Source: Thiohalocapsa sp963695445
Lineage (GTDB): Bacteria; Pseudomonadota; Gammaproteobacteria; Chromatiales; Chromatiaceae
NCBI GenBank assembly: GCA_963695445.1
Contig: CAVOGV010000061.1
Location: 124,001 to 188,000, forward strand
Direction: 5' to 3'
DNA: 64,000 nucleotides
In this document: piece after piece, positions 18,088-28,109 of the stretch
Position numbering within the stretch: position 1 is the first letter of the stretch
How the letters are laid out: each line of letters starts with the position of its first letter
The notes under the pieces: model-generated
Databases searched by the model: none
What the model was told of the DNA's origin: nothing
The model's input: only the letters and a program-made list of their open reading frames with translations
Program-made: the position numbers and the translations under genes

Positions 18088-19670
18088 GCCGGAAAACAAT
18101 CGTTTGCCCTATGCGCTCTACCGCGCGGAGCAAGTGCGCGCACTGGACCGTTGCGCGATCGACGGGTTCGGTATCCCCGGGGCCGAATTGATGGAGCGCG
18201 CGGGACGTGCCGCGTTCGTCCGGGCGTGCGCCCGCTGGCCTGGTGCACGCCGGATGGTGGTGCTGGCCGGCGCCGGCAACAACGGGGGCGATGGCTACGT
18301 AATCGCACGACTGGCGTTGGAGCAGGGCTGGGCAGTCCAGCTACTGACGCTGGGCGATCACCAACAGCTGCACGGCGAGGCAGCAGCGGCGGCGCGCGCG
18401 TTTGCGATCGCGGGCGGCCGTGCGGAACCGTTCCGAGCGCTCCCGCAGGCCGTGGATCTCATCGTCGACGCGTTGCTCGGCACCGGGCTGGAGCGGCCAG
18501 TGGCGGGCGACTGGGCCGCCGCCATCGAGCAGGTCAATGCATCACGCGCGGCCGTGCTGGCGGTGGACATTCCATCCGGACTGCATGCCGATAGCGGCCG
18601 CGTGCTCGGCTGCGCGGTGCGGGCCGATCTCACCGTGAGCTTCATCGGTCTAAAGCGGGGCATGTTCACGGCGCGGGGGCCGGATCACTGCGGCGAGATC
18701 CAGTTCGACGCCTTGCAGGTGCCCGCCGCGATCTATGCCGGACAGATCCTGGCCGCGCGTCGGCTGGATTGGCGTAAGGAGCAGGAACTGGTGCCGCGTC
18801 GCCGACCCGCTGCCCACAAGGGCGACTGCGGTCATGTGCTGGTGGTCGGCGGGGCGCCCGGTCTGTCCGGTGCGCCGCGTCTGGCGGGGGAAGCCGCGCT
18901 GCGAACCGGTGCCGGGCTGGTGACCATCGCGACCCACGCCTCTCACGCCGCGCTGTTGAACCTGACCCGACCGGAGCTGATGGTACACGGGGTCGCCGAT
19001 GCCGCAGCGCTGGCGGCGGTCGCTCAGCGCGCGGACGTGATCGCCATCGGACCCGGTCTGGGGCAGGACGACTGGTCCCGCGCGCTGTTCGAGCAGGTGC
19101 TGACGCTGGACAAGCCGTTGGTAGTGGATGCCGATGCCCTCAACCTGCTCGCCGCCGCACCCCGTCGGCGAGCGAACTGGGTGCTGACGCCGCATCCTGG
19201 CGAGGCCGCGCGTCTGCTTGGATGCTCCATCGCCGAGGTCGAGCAGGATCGCTTCGCCGCCGTCGAGGCACTGCAGCAACGCTTCGATGGGGTTGTCGTG
19301 CTCAAGGGCGCGGGTACGCTGATCCGCGGTCCTGGACATCGGCCGGTCGGACTCTGCAGCGACGGCAATCCCGGTATGGCCAGCGGCGGGATGGGCGATA
19401 CCCTCACCGGTATCATCGCGGCCCTGCTGGCACAACGCTGCCGGCTGGGGGCTGCAGCCTGGACCGATGACGGGTCTCGACCTCGAACAGGCCGCCACCA
19501 CTGGCGTTTGCCTGCATGCCGCCGCGGGTGACAGGGCCGCCCGAGATGGCCAGGTCGGTCTACTGGCCGGGGATCTGATCGATGCGTTGCGCGCGACCTT
19601 GGGCTCGACAGCAGCGACCGCAACGACTGCAACGACTGCGACAAGACAGCGCCAACAGCGCACCCGCTGA
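18086..19670 (+). pseudogene. nnr: Bifunctional NAD(P)H-hydrate epimerase/dehydratase, +1 frameshift
   Basis: This enzyme repairs hydrated NAD(P)H. The N-terminal epimerase domain (YjeF_N) has GAGNNGGDGYVIARL; the C-terminal ADP-dependent dehydratase domain has GLGQDDW, PHPGEAARLLG and the NPGMASGGMGDTLTGI signature. The start at 18086 gives MPENNRLPYALYRAEQVR. In a run of five G (19447-19451) the frame shifts by +1, and the proper C-terminus GLQPGPMTGLDLEQAATTGV continues to 19670, ending in a Thr/Ala/Arg tail from an ACGACTGCA-type simple repeat. The corrected length is about 527 residues. It probably forms an operon with tsaE and amiC. Confidence 0.88.
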
Positions 19671-19692
19671 ATCCAGCGGAGGAGGGCGCCTG

Positions 19693-20145
19693 ATGGAACT
19701 CTACTTGGCCTCCGAGGATGCCCAGACCGACTGCGGCCGAGCGCTCGCGGAGCGGTTGCGCGGACAGGCCGGCGTAGTCTTTCTGCGCGGCGATCTCGGC
19801 GCCGGCAAGACCACGTTGGTGCGGGGCCTGCTGCGCGGTCTTGGCCACGAGGGGCCGGTACGCAGCCCCACCTACACGCTGATCGAACCTTACGAGGTCG
19901 CCGGTCAGCGCCTCTATCATCTGGACCTGTACCGCCTCGGCGACCCGGAGGAGCTTGAGTTCCTCGGTCTGCGGGACCTGCTCGACGGCGAGGCGCTGCT
20001 CCTGGTGGAATGGCCGGAGCGCGGCGCGGGGGTGCTACCTGAGCCCGAGTTGATCATCGACATTGCGCATGCCCCGCCGGGACGACGGATCAGGTTCCTG
20101 CCCGGCCCCGGCTGGGAGCCCCTGTTTCGCCGCGCGCCGTGCTGA
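19693..20145 (+). CDS. tsaE: tRNA threonylcarbamoyladenosine biosynthesis ATPase TsaE
   Basis: The 150-residue product has Walker A GDLGAGKTTLVRG, SPTYTLIEPY, HLDLYRLGD and LVEWPERG, the TsaE signature set. It works with TsaB and TsaD to form t6A37 in ANN-decoding tRNAs. The ATG at 19693 is preceded by ggaggagggcgcctg; a longer upstream reading would be an artefact of the repeat at the end of nnr. The order nnr-tsaE-amiC-mutL-miaA-hfq is classical for gammaproteobacteria. The gene is intact, as expected for an essential function. Confidence 0.96.
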   Translation: MELYLASEDAQTDCGRALAERLRGQAGVVFLRGDLGAGKTTLVRGLLRGLGHEGPVRSPTYTLIEPYEVAGQRLYHLDLYRLGDPEELEFLGLRDLLDGEALLLVEWPERGAGVLPEPELIIDIAHAPPGRRIRFLPGPGWEPLFRRAPC

Positions 20146-20388
20146 ACCCTCTGTCAGTGGCCCATCACGCGTCCTGGGGGCGCGTTTGATCCCGGCTACC
20201 GCAGTCCGGTGCGACGACTGTGTTCCACTTTGGACACAGGTGTCGATAATCCGCCACACCTGCTCTTTCAAAGACTTAAGAACTCCCCGCAATCGACGGT
20301 ATTACTTTGGAAAAGCACGCGAGGAAGTGCTATCCTCAGAGGTGATTGCCGGTCTGATTCGGAGGCTCACTGCGGGGAGAGTCGCGCG

Positions 20389-21726
20389 ATGTGGAAGAAA
20401 ATCGCAACAATTTCGTCACTGTTATCGATCGCGGCGGCCCTGATGGCGCTGCCGGGGCAAGTCCTGGCCGCCCAGACGACGGTGCATGGCGCGCGCATCT
20501 GGAACGCACCGGACCATACCCGCATCGTTCTCGACATCGCCGCGCCCATTCCTTACAAGGTCTTTCCCCTCGACAATCCCCCGCGACTGGTCGTCGATCT
20601 GACCGACGCCCGCCTGAAAGGCAAGCTGCCCGGCGTCGACTCCAGCGACGTGCTCGTGTCGGGTCTGCGCAGCGGGGTGCGTGATGGCGACGACCTGCGC
20701 GTGGTCATGGACCTGAAGCAGGCGGCCAGAATCAAGAGCTTCGAGCTGGACCCGAACGATACTTACGGCCATCGGCTGGTCATCGACCTATCGCCGAAAG
20801 ACCCCGGCGCGGCGGTGCTTGCCGCCGCGACCGCAACCGCAAGCCCGGCCATCCGCAAACAGCAAGGCGCGACGCGATCGCCAGCGAGCCTTTCCGTGCA
20901 GCCCAAGGGCGGTCGGCAGCGCGATGTCATCGTTGCCGTCGATGCTGGTCACGGGGGCGAGGACCCAGGCGCGGTCGGGCGCTCCGGCACGCGCGAGAAG
21001 GACGTGACGCTCGCCATCGCCCGCAAGCTCGCCGCGCGTATCGACAAACAAAAGGGCATGAAGGCGGTGCTGATTCGAGACGGCGACTATTTCGTCGCAC
21101 TGCGTCAGCGCATCAGCAAGGCGCGCAAGCATCAGGCCGACCTGTTCGTCTCGATCCATGCGGACGCCTTCACGGACCCGAGTGTCCGCGGCTCATCGGT
21201 GTATACGCTGTCCAACGGCGGCGCCACCAGCGAGGCCGCCAAGTGGTTGGCCGCGCGGGAGAACCGTGCCGACCTGATCGGCGGCGTCAACCTGGCCGAG
21301 CGCAACGATGTGCTTGCAAGCGTATTGCTCGACATGACTCAGAACGCCACCATCGAGCACAGCAGCATCGCCGCCACCCGGGTACTGGCAAAGCTACGTT
21401 CCCTCGGGCACGTCCATCAGACGCGCATTCAGCAGGCGGGCTTCGTCGTGCTTAAATCGCCCGATATCCCGTCCATGCTGGTCGAAACCGCTTTCATCTC
21501 CAACCCGGACGAGGAAAAGCGCCTGCGCAACGGCAGCTATCAGAACCAACTCGCCGATTCCCTGCTCGGCGGAATTCTTGACTACTTCCGGGAATATCCG
21601 CCGCCAGGAACGCGCTTCGCCCGGGAGCCCGGCAGGTCACCTGATGCCACCTCCGATGCGAACGACTACTTAATCGGACCCGGCAGCAGCGGCGACGCCC
21701 TGAACTTGCTTGCGCGCGGCGACTAG
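20389..21726 (+). CDS. amiC: N-acetylmuramoyl-L-alanine amidase with AMIN domain
   Basis: The 445-residue protein has a Sec signal peptide MWKKIATISSLLSIAAALMA..., an AMIN domain (about residues 30-135, septal/peptidoglycan targeting), a low-complexity linker, and an Amidase_3 zinc hydrolase domain (about 180-410) with DAGHGGEDPGAVG, the second zinc-binding region HADAF and the glutamate in MLVETAFISN. It cleaves the amide between MurNAc and the stem peptide during cell separation. The start at 20389 has gggga upstream. The 243 bases before it probably hold a promoter that I cannot pinpoint. No LysM domain is present at the C-terminus. Confidence 0.93.
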   Translation: MWKKIATISSLLSIAAALMALPGQVLAAQTTVHGARIWNAPDHTRIVLDIAAPIPYKVFPLDNPPRLVVDLTDARLKGKLPGVDSSDVLVSGLRSGVRDGDDLRVVMDLKQAARIKSFELDPNDTYGHRLVIDLSPKDPGAAVLAAATATASPAIRKQQGATRSPASLSVQPKGGRQRDVIVAVDAGHGGEDPGAVGRSGTREKDVTLAIARKLAARIDKQKGMKAVLIRDGDYFVALRQRISKARKHQADLFVSIHADAFTDPSVRGSSVYTLSNGGATSEAAKWLAARENRADLIGGVNLAERNDVLASVLLDMTQNATIEHSSIAATRVLAKLRSLGHVHQTRIQQAGFVVLKSPDIPSMLVETAFISNPDEEKRLRNGSYQNQLADSLLGGILDYFREYPPPGTRFAREPGRSPDATSDANDYLIGPGSSGDALNLLARGD

Positions 21727-21728
21727 CC

Positions 21729-21836
21729 GTCGCGATTGCAAGTCGCTCCCTTGTGCCTGTGGGAGCGGCTTGCAGCCGCGATGGGGCCCCAGGGAGATCT
21801 GTTGGTGTTGCCGTCGCGATTGCAAATCGCTCCCAC
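21729..21836. repeat. REP-like palindromic unit between amiC and mutL
   Basis: The order is cgcgattgcaagtcgctccc, then gtgggagcggcttgcagccg (about 21759), then cgcgattgcaaatcgctccc ending near 21834. These are the same core and inverted partner as in the 2938-3223 cluster. The element fills the whole gap between the amiC stop and the mutL leader and can fold into alternative hairpins in the mRNA. Confidence 0.85.
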
Positions 21837-21882
21837 GATCGCCCTCTTGCGACGGGCGGCCGTTTCTGGTTCCATCCCGGCG

Positions 21883-23842
21883 ATGCCGATCATCCGCACA
21901 TTGCCGCCCCAGCTCATCAATCAGATCGCCGCCGGCGAGGTCGTTGAGCGACCGGCGTCCGTGGTCAAGGAATTGCTCGAGAACAGTCTCGACGCCGGCG
22001 CTCGGCGCATCGACGTGGACGTCGAGCGGGGCGGGGCGAAGCTGATCCGTATTCGCGACGACGGGGTCGGTATCGGTCGCGATCAGCTGGCCTTGGCCCT
22101 GTCTCGGCACGCGACCAGTAAGATCGCGAGCCTGGACGACCTGGAGGCGGTCGGCACCATGGGCTTTCGCGGTGAGGCGTTGCCGAGCATCGCGTCCGTA
22201 TCGCGGCTGGACCTGATCTCACGCACGGCTCAGGAGAGCCACGGCTGGCGCGTATCCGCGGACGGCAGCGATCACATCGACGCACCGCAGCCAGCGGCCC
22301 ACGCGATCGGTACCACGGTGGAGGTCCATGACCTGTTCTATAACGTGCCGGCGCGGCGCAAGTTCCTGCGCACCGAGAAGACGGAGTTCGGCCATCTGGA
22401 GCAGATGCTGCGACGCATGGCGCTTGCCCATGGCGACGTCGCGCTGCGGTTGCAGCACAACGGTCGCACGGTGCTGGATCTGCCGGCGGGCGAAGAGGGC
22501 TTCTCGGCACAGCGATTACAGGCCCTGCTCGGCGACGGGTTCATGGACGCCAGCCTGACGCTGGATCAGACAGCGGTCGGGCTCCGACTGGCCGGCTGGA
22601 TCGCTCAGCCCGCGTTTGCCCGCAGCCAGACCGACATGCAGTTTTTCTACGTCAACGGCCGTTTGGTGCGTGACAAGCTCGTCGCCCACGCGGTGCGACA
22701 GTCCTATCAGGACGTGCTGCACCATGGTCGGCATCCCGCCTATGTGTTGTTTCTAGAGGTGCCCCCTCGCCATGTCGACGTGAACGTGCATCCCGCCAAG
22801 CAGGAAGTGCGCTTTCGCGAAGGTCGGCAGGTGCATGACTTCATCTTCCGCACCCTGCATCGGCGGCTTGCCGGGGGTGTTAGGTCCGATGCCGGTCCGA
22901 TGGATGGGGATCGCTCGGGTGCCGCTTCGGATGCCGGTGCCGATACCAGCGTTCCGGCGCACGCATCGCCGATGTTCGCCCTCGGCGGCAGCGAGCCGTC
23001 CGTTGCCGGGAGGCCGGTCGGTACGAGCACCTATCCTTCGATGCCTGGGCGGCTGCCGCTGCGAGCCGGCGATGGTCGGGGTGGCTATGCCGCCGCGTTC
23101 GAGTTTCAGCGTCCTGGGGCGATGCCGGGGGATGCGATCGCATCACCACCAATCGGTATGCCGTCGACCGGCGACGAGCAGGAGATCCCGCCCCTCGGCT
23201 TCGCCATCGGACAGCTCAACGGCGTCTATGTGCTGGCCCAAGCCGAGGACGGACTGGTCATCGTTGACATGCACGCGGCCCACGAGCGCATCGGCTACGA
23301 ACGCCTGAAGCAATCCGCTGCCTCCGGCGAGTTGCGGCGTCAGCCGTTGTTGGTGCCGGTCGTGGTGCATGTCAGCGCCATGGAGGCCGACCTGGCGGAG
23401 CACCAGGCGCCGGTGATGGAGCGACTGGGTCTCGTGGTGGGCCGCCTGGGGGAGGGCAAGCTCGCGGTGCGCGAGATCCCGGCCCTGCTGCAGGGCTCGG
23501 ACCCGGAGCGGTTGTTGCGCGACGTGCTGTCCGACCTCGGCAGCGCGGGCGTCGCGGCCGATGGCTTAGCTGTTCCGCCAGCCAGAGGGTCGCGCCAGTG
23601 ATGGAATCGGTGATGATGGCGTTGGCGGCGAGCGGTTGCGCGGCGAGATCAACGCGGTACTGTCGACCATGGCCTGCCATGGCGCCGTGCGCGCCAATCG
23701 CCGCCTCACTATCGCCGAGATGAATGCGCTGCTGCGAGACATGGAGCGCACCGAGCGCGCGGACCAATGCAACCACGGCCGGCCAACCTGGATCAAACTC
23801 TCGCAACGCCAGCTGGACGGTCTGTTCATGCGCGGGCGCTGA
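21883..23842 (+). pseudogene. mutL: DNA mismatch repair protein MutL, frameshift plus about 70 extra bases
   Basis: The start MPIIRTLPPQLINQIAAGEVVERP (21883) opens the GHKL ATPase domain, with DNSLDAGA-type ELLENSLDAGA, DDGVGI and MGFRGEALPSI. The C-terminal domain has the endonuclease metal motif DMHAAHERIGYE. After DVLSDLGSAGV (about 23550) the frame reads into unrelated sequence and stops at 23601. The true C-terminus resumes in the +1 frame at about GGERLRGEINAVL, with ACHGAVRANRRL and CNHGRPTW, ending at 23842. The distance between the anchors is about 124 nt against about 51 expected, so roughly 70-73 bases are inserted. As written, the protein lacks two endonuclease-site motifs. Confidence 0.9.
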
Positions 23843-24791
23843 GTGGGCGACCCGACCACCGACCAGCCGGACCTGCCGCCGGCGATCCTGCTGATGGGGC
23901 CGACCGCGTCGGGCAAGACCGATCTGGCGCTGGCACTGGCGGACAGGCTGCCGTGCGACCTTATCAGCGTCGACTCCGCACTGGTCTATCGCGGCATGGA
24001 CATCGGCACCGCGAAGCCGCCGCCGGAGGTCTTGGCCCGCGTTCCCCACCGGCTTATCGACGTCTGCGATCCTGCCGACGCCTATTCCGCGGCCCGCTTC
24101 CGCGACGACGCGTTGGCCGCCATGGCCGAGATCACGGCACGTGGGCGTATTCCGTTGCTGGTGGGCGGCACCATGCTCTACTTTCGCGCGCTGCAACAGG
24201 GCCTTTCTCCACTGCCGAAGAGCGATCCGTTCGGTGCGCGCGGATCTGATGGAGCGTGCCGACCGCCTCGGTGCCCAGGCCATGCACCGCTGGCTTGCGG
24301 AGGTGGACCCGGATGCGGCCGCGCAGATCCACCCGAACGACCCGCAACGGGTGCAGCGCGCGCTGGAGGTCATACTGCTGACGGGTCAGCCGATGACGGA
24401 GCTTTGGCGCGCGCGGTGCGAGCCGTTACCGTATCGGACACTGAAGCTGGTGCGATCGCCCCGCGAGCGTGCAACTTTGCATCGACGCATCGCGGCGCGC
24501 TTCGAGGCCATGCTGGAGGCTGGCTTCAAGGACGAAGTTCGCCGGCTTTGGCAGCGCGGCGACCTGCACGCTGAGCTGCCGTCGATGCGCAGCGTCGGCT
24601 ACCGGCAGATGTTGCAGTACTTGCTCGGAGATTACAGCTACGCGGAAATGACGGAGCGTGCCATCGTCGCAACCCGCCAGCTTGCCAAGCGGCAATACAC
24701 ATGGCTTCGCTCCGAACCCGATTGCACGTGGATCTGGGACGACGAACCGGTGTTAGAGCAGGCGATGGCCGCATGTCGGCGCTCGCAATGA
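23843..24791 (+). pseudogene. miaA: tRNA dimethylallyltransferase MiaA, +1 frameshift
   Basis: MiaA transfers dimethylallyl to A37 of UNN-decoding tRNAs. The GTG start at 23843 abuts the mutL stop. Motifs are P-loop GPTASGKTDLALAL, DSALVYRGMDIGTAKP, VGGTMLYFRAL and the C-terminal SVGYRQMLQYL and RQLAKRQYTWLR. At 24230-24231 (gatccgTTcggtg, expected gatccgTcggtg) one T is extra, and the rest continues in the next frame. The corrected length is about 315 residues, normal for the family. Confidence 0.93.
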
Positions 24792-24897
24792 TCGCGCTGG
24801 ACATCGGGCGGAATTGGTCCGCGGGGAAAATCCGGCCTTCCGGGTACCGACCCTCAGCAGGCCGTTTGCCCTCGACAGGGCGACTTTCGGGGTAATC

Positions 24898-24927
24898 TTG
24901 ATCTCGGATGTCAAACATACGTTTAAT
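24898..24927 (+). promoter_or_regulatory. Candidate sigma-70 promoter upstream of hfq
   Basis: TTGATC (24898-24903) and TTTAAT (24922-24927) are separated by 18 bases in the AT-enriched stretch about 100 bases before hfq. The match to the consensus is moderate. It is the best candidate in the 234-base gap between miaA and hfq, where no gene is visible. Confidence 0.35.
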
Positions 24928-25025
24928 TCGACTCTGTGCTATGTTGTCACTTTCCGTAAATTCAACCGCGGTAGTCCGCTGGCCGCCGATCCACCGCCTG
25001 GGCAAAACAACAAGGAGCTCAATCC

Positions 25026-25280
25026 ATGTCTAAGGGCCAGAGCCTGCAAGACCCATTTTTGAATACGCTTCGCAAGGAGCGGGTACCTGTCTCGATCTTC
25101 CTGGTCAATGGAATCAAACTTCAGGGCCAGATCGAGTCTTTCGACCAGTTCGTGGTCTTGCTCAAGAACAATGTCAGTCAGATGATCTACAAGCACGCCA
25201 TCTCTACCGTCGTACCCGCGCGCAACGTCAAGCTGCCGCCGAGTTCGGACGCCGACGACGAGTCCCAGGGTAACGCCTGA
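25026..25280 (+). CDS. hfq: RNA chaperone Hfq
   Basis: The 84-residue Sm-like protein has MSKGQSLQDPFLNTLRKERV, the Sm1 region FVVLLKNN and the Sm2 motif YKHAISTVVP, followed by a short acidic tail. Hexameric Hfq pairs small RNAs with mRNAs. The ribosome site aaggag lies upstream of the ATG. It sits in the conserved miaA-hfq-hflX order; hflX follows after 73 bases, probably co-transcribed. Confidence 0.98.
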   Translation: MSKGQSLQDPFLNTLRKERVPVSIFLVNGIKLQGQIESFDQFVVLLKNNVSQMIYKHAISTVVPARNVKLPPSSDADDESQGNA

Positions 25281-25353
25281 TCTTGATGCAGTACCATCCC
25301 CAGTACGATCTCTCGCCCCGGTTCCCGGGGCTGACGCCCTAGCCCCGTCGGTC

Positions 25354-26802
25354 ATGTTCGAACGCCCACGTGCTGGCGAACGCGCCATCCTTGTGCAACT
25401 CGCCATCGGCCACCCGGTGGAAGCGGACGCCATGCTCGAGTTCAGGCTGCTTGCGAAAGCGGCCGGCGCAATTGAGGTCGGTTACCTGACCGGCTCCCGC
25501 GATAAACCCGACTCGCGGCTGTTCATCGGCAGCGGCAAGGCCGAGGAGCTAAAGTCGCTGGTGCAGGCAACCGAGGCGGAACTCGCCATCTTCGACCATG
25601 CCCTCAGTCCAGCCCAGGAGCGCAATCTGGAGCGCTTGCTGCAATGCCGCGTGGTGGAGCGTAGTGGCCTCATCCTCGACATCTTCGCGCAACGGGCGCG
25701 CTCCTTCGAGGGCAAGCTGCAGGTGGAACTGGCGCAGTTGCGCCATATGTCCACAAGGCTGGTGCGCGGCTGGACGCATCTGGAGCGACAAAAGGGCGGT
25801 ATCGGCCTACGCGGCCCTGGAGAGACGCAACTGGAGACCGACCGGCGCTTGCTCGGCAAACGCATCGCGCAGCTCAAGAGTCGGCTGGCGCGCATCGAAA
25901 CGCAGCGCGCCCAGGGTCGGCGTGCTCGTGATCGGGCGGAGGTGCCCACGGTGTCGTTGGTGGGTTATACCAACGCCGGAAAGTCGACGCTGTTCAACCG
26001 GCTCACCGAGGCTGGCGTCTTTCAGGCGGATCAGCTGTTTGCCACGCTTGATCCGACCCTGCGGCGCCTGGCGCTGCCGGATGCGCCGGCTGTTGTACTG
26101 GCGGACACCGTCGGCTTCGTCAACCAGCTTCCGCACGAGTTAGTCGCGGCGTTTCGCTCCACACTGCAGGAGACCCGTTCCGCGGACCTGCTACTGCACG
26201 TGGTCGATGCAGGCAGCGAACAGCGCGCGCGGCGCATCTCCGATGTCGATACGGTTCTGGACGAGATCGGCGCGAAGGAGATCCCGACCCTTCTCGTCTT
26301 CAACAAGATCGATACCCTGACGGATACCGGCATGGACAACACCCCGCGCGTCGACCGCGATGCGCTGGGGCAGGTGACACGGGTTTGGTTGTCCGCGCAG
26401 ACCGGTGCCGGCGTGGACCTGTTGCTTGCGGCACTCGCGGATCACTTCCGGGGCGAGTCCCTGCGTCAGCGGCTGAGGCTGGGTCCAGCGGACGGCGGAT
26501 TACGTGCCTGGCTTTTCTCCCATGCACGGATCCTGTCCGAGGTACCGACCGAACTTGGTGGCTGGGAGATCGAGGTGGAGATCTCTCGTGCTCATCGCGA
26601 TCGGTACATGCGTGACCGCGACCTCTGGAAGGATCGGCTGATCGCCGGAGAGACCCCTGATGTTGGCCAGAATGCCGATGCGGACAATGCCGTGCCCGCG
26701 ATGGCGCCGGTGGCGCTTGCCACGACCTCGGCGGCGGCCGAAGAGGGCGCCGAGGAAAGCGATCCCGGCGCAACCGAACGGTCGGGGGCATTGCCCGGCT
26801 AG
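25354..26802 (+). CDS. hflX: Ribosome-splitting GTPase HflX
   Basis: The 482-residue protein has the N-terminal HflX domain with the glycine-rich GGIGLRGPGETQLETDRR, a GTPase domain with G1 GYTNAGKST, G3 DTVGF and G4 NKID, and a C-terminal extension ending in a low-complexity Ala/Glu tail. HflX splits stalled or heat-damaged 70S ribosomes. The gene is intact and follows hfq in the usual order. Confidence 0.96.
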   Translation: MFERPRAGERAILVQLAIGHPVEADAMLEFRLLAKAAGAIEVGYLTGSRDKPDSRLFIGSGKAEELKSLVQATEAELAIFDHALSPAQERNLERLLQCRVVERSGLILDIFAQRARSFEGKLQVELAQLRHMSTRLVRGWTHLERQKGGIGLRGPGETQLETDRRLLGKRIAQLKSRLARIETQRAQGRRARDRAEVPTVSLVGYTNAGKSTLFNRLTEAGVFQADQLFATLDPTLRRLALPDAPAVVLADTVGFVNQLPHELVAAFRSTLQETRSADLLLHVVDAGSEQRARRISDVDTVLDEIGAKEIPTLLVFNKIDTLTDTGMDNTPRVDRDALGQVTRVWLSAQTGAGVDLLLAALADHFRGESLRQRLRLGPADGGLRAWLFSHARILSEVPTELGGWEIEVEISRAHRDRYMRDRDLWKDRLIAGETPDVGQNADADNAVPAMAPVALATTSAAAEEGAEESDPGATERSGALPG

Positions 26803-26945
26803 CGTTCGGCCCCTAGAATGCCGGGTTGACTCTGGCGGCTTGATATCGCGCGGCTTCGGCGGCACCTTCCACTAGCGCAATGGTCCCAGTCGACGGCGCA
26901 CACTGGAATCAAGCGAAACCACACAACACCTGTTGCGGAGACACT

Positions 26946-28109
26946 ATGGCCTGGAATGAGCCGGGAGGCGGTAACAAGGATCCCTGGGGCGGAAGCTCCG
27001 GGAATCAGGGGCCGCCAGACCTCGATGAGATCGTGCGCAAGCTGCAGGAGCGCGTCAGCGGCCTGCTCGGCGGCGTGAAAAGGCCGGGCGGATCCGGTGG
27101 GGGGGGCGGCTCCGGCGGAGGCCCTGATCTGAGCATGCGCGCGATCGGTATTATCGTCGCAGTGCTGTTTATCGGTTGGCTATTCACGGGCATATACATC
27201 GTCGATCCCGCCGAGCGCGGCGTGATTACGCGCTTTGGCGCCTACACCAAGATGACCGAACCTGGCCCACATTGGCACATTCCGTGGCCGATCGAGACGG
27301 TGCAGATCGTCAACGTCGACGAGATCTCGTCGTTCAGCCACAAGGCGCTGATGTTGACCAAGGACGAAAACATTGTTGACGTGGAGTTGACGGTCCAGTC
27401 GCGTATCCAAGATGCCGCCAACTACCTATTCCAAGATCAGTCTCCTGACAAGACGCTCCGCGATGCCACCGAGACCGTCGTGCGCAAGACGATCGGTGGT
27501 AGCAATCTCGACTTTATCCTCACCGAGGGCCGAAGCGCTGTGGCCGCGACGATTCGCGAGCGCGTGCAGAGTCTGATGGATATCTACAAAACTGGTCTTC
27601 AGGTGACTTCGGTCAACATGCAGCCGGCGAAGCCACCAGACCAAGTCAAGGAAGCCTTCGACGATGCCATTAAGGCGCGCGAGGACAAGGAGCGATTGGA
27701 GAACAAGGCTGAGGCCTATGCGAACGAGATCTTGCCTCAGGCACGCGGTGAAGCCGCCAGGGCGACCGCCGAGGCCAAGGCCTATCGCGATCGGGTCATC
27801 GCCGAGGCCCAAGGCCAGGCGTCACGATTCACGGCAGTGCTGGGCGAGTACGCCAAGGCGCCGGGCGTGACGCGCGAGCGTCTGTATTTGGAGACCATGG
27901 AGGAAGTACTCGGTCAGAGCAACATGGTGCTGCTCGACGTGCCTAACGGCAACAGCCTGATGTATTTGCCGCTAGACGAACTCATGAAACAAAAGCCGCC
28001 GCAGCCACGCACCTCGATGGTGGACATGACCGACAGCGCCGCCAGCAGCGGCTCGGCCACTGCCTCCACACGCGTCCGTGACACGTCCCGTGAGCGGAGG
28101 AGTCGCTGA
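26946..28109 (+). CDS. hflK: FtsH-regulator subunit HflK
   Basis: The start MAWNEPGGGNKDPWGG (26946) was chosen over an upstream ATG because it matches HflK N-termini. A Gly-rich cytoplasmic segment is followed by one transmembrane helix (about residues 65-85) and an SPFH/Band 7 domain (IVDPAERGVITRFGAY onward) with a long coiled region. HflKC forms a membrane cage that modulates the FtsH protease. The stop overlaps the hflC start (TGATG), so the two are translationally coupled. Confidence 0.96.
   Translation: MAWNEPGGGNKDPWGGSSGNQGPPDLDEIVRKLQERVSGLLGGVKRPGGSGGGGGSGGGPDLSMRAIGIIVAVLFIGWLFTGIYIVDPAERGVITRFGAYTKMTEPGPHWHIPWPIETVQIVNVDEISSFSHKALMLTKDENIVDVELTVQSRIQDAANYLFQDQSPDKTLRDATETVVRKTIGGSNLDFILTEGRSAVAATIRERVQSLMDIYKTGLQVTSVNMQPAKPPDQVKEAFDDAIKAREDKERLENKAEAYANEILPQARGEAARATAEAKAYRDRVIAEAQGQASRFTAVLGEYAKAPGVTRERLYLETMEEVLGQSNMVLLDVPNGNSLMYLPLDELMKQKPPQPRTSMVDMTDSAASSGSATASTRVRDTSRERRSR

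Noticed and set aside
23372..24373. Long - strand frame opposite mutL and miaA
   Set aside because: It is a shadow of the two genes on the + strand, Arg/Ala/Gly-rich with no domain; only the small stretch inside the mutL insertion looks protein-like.
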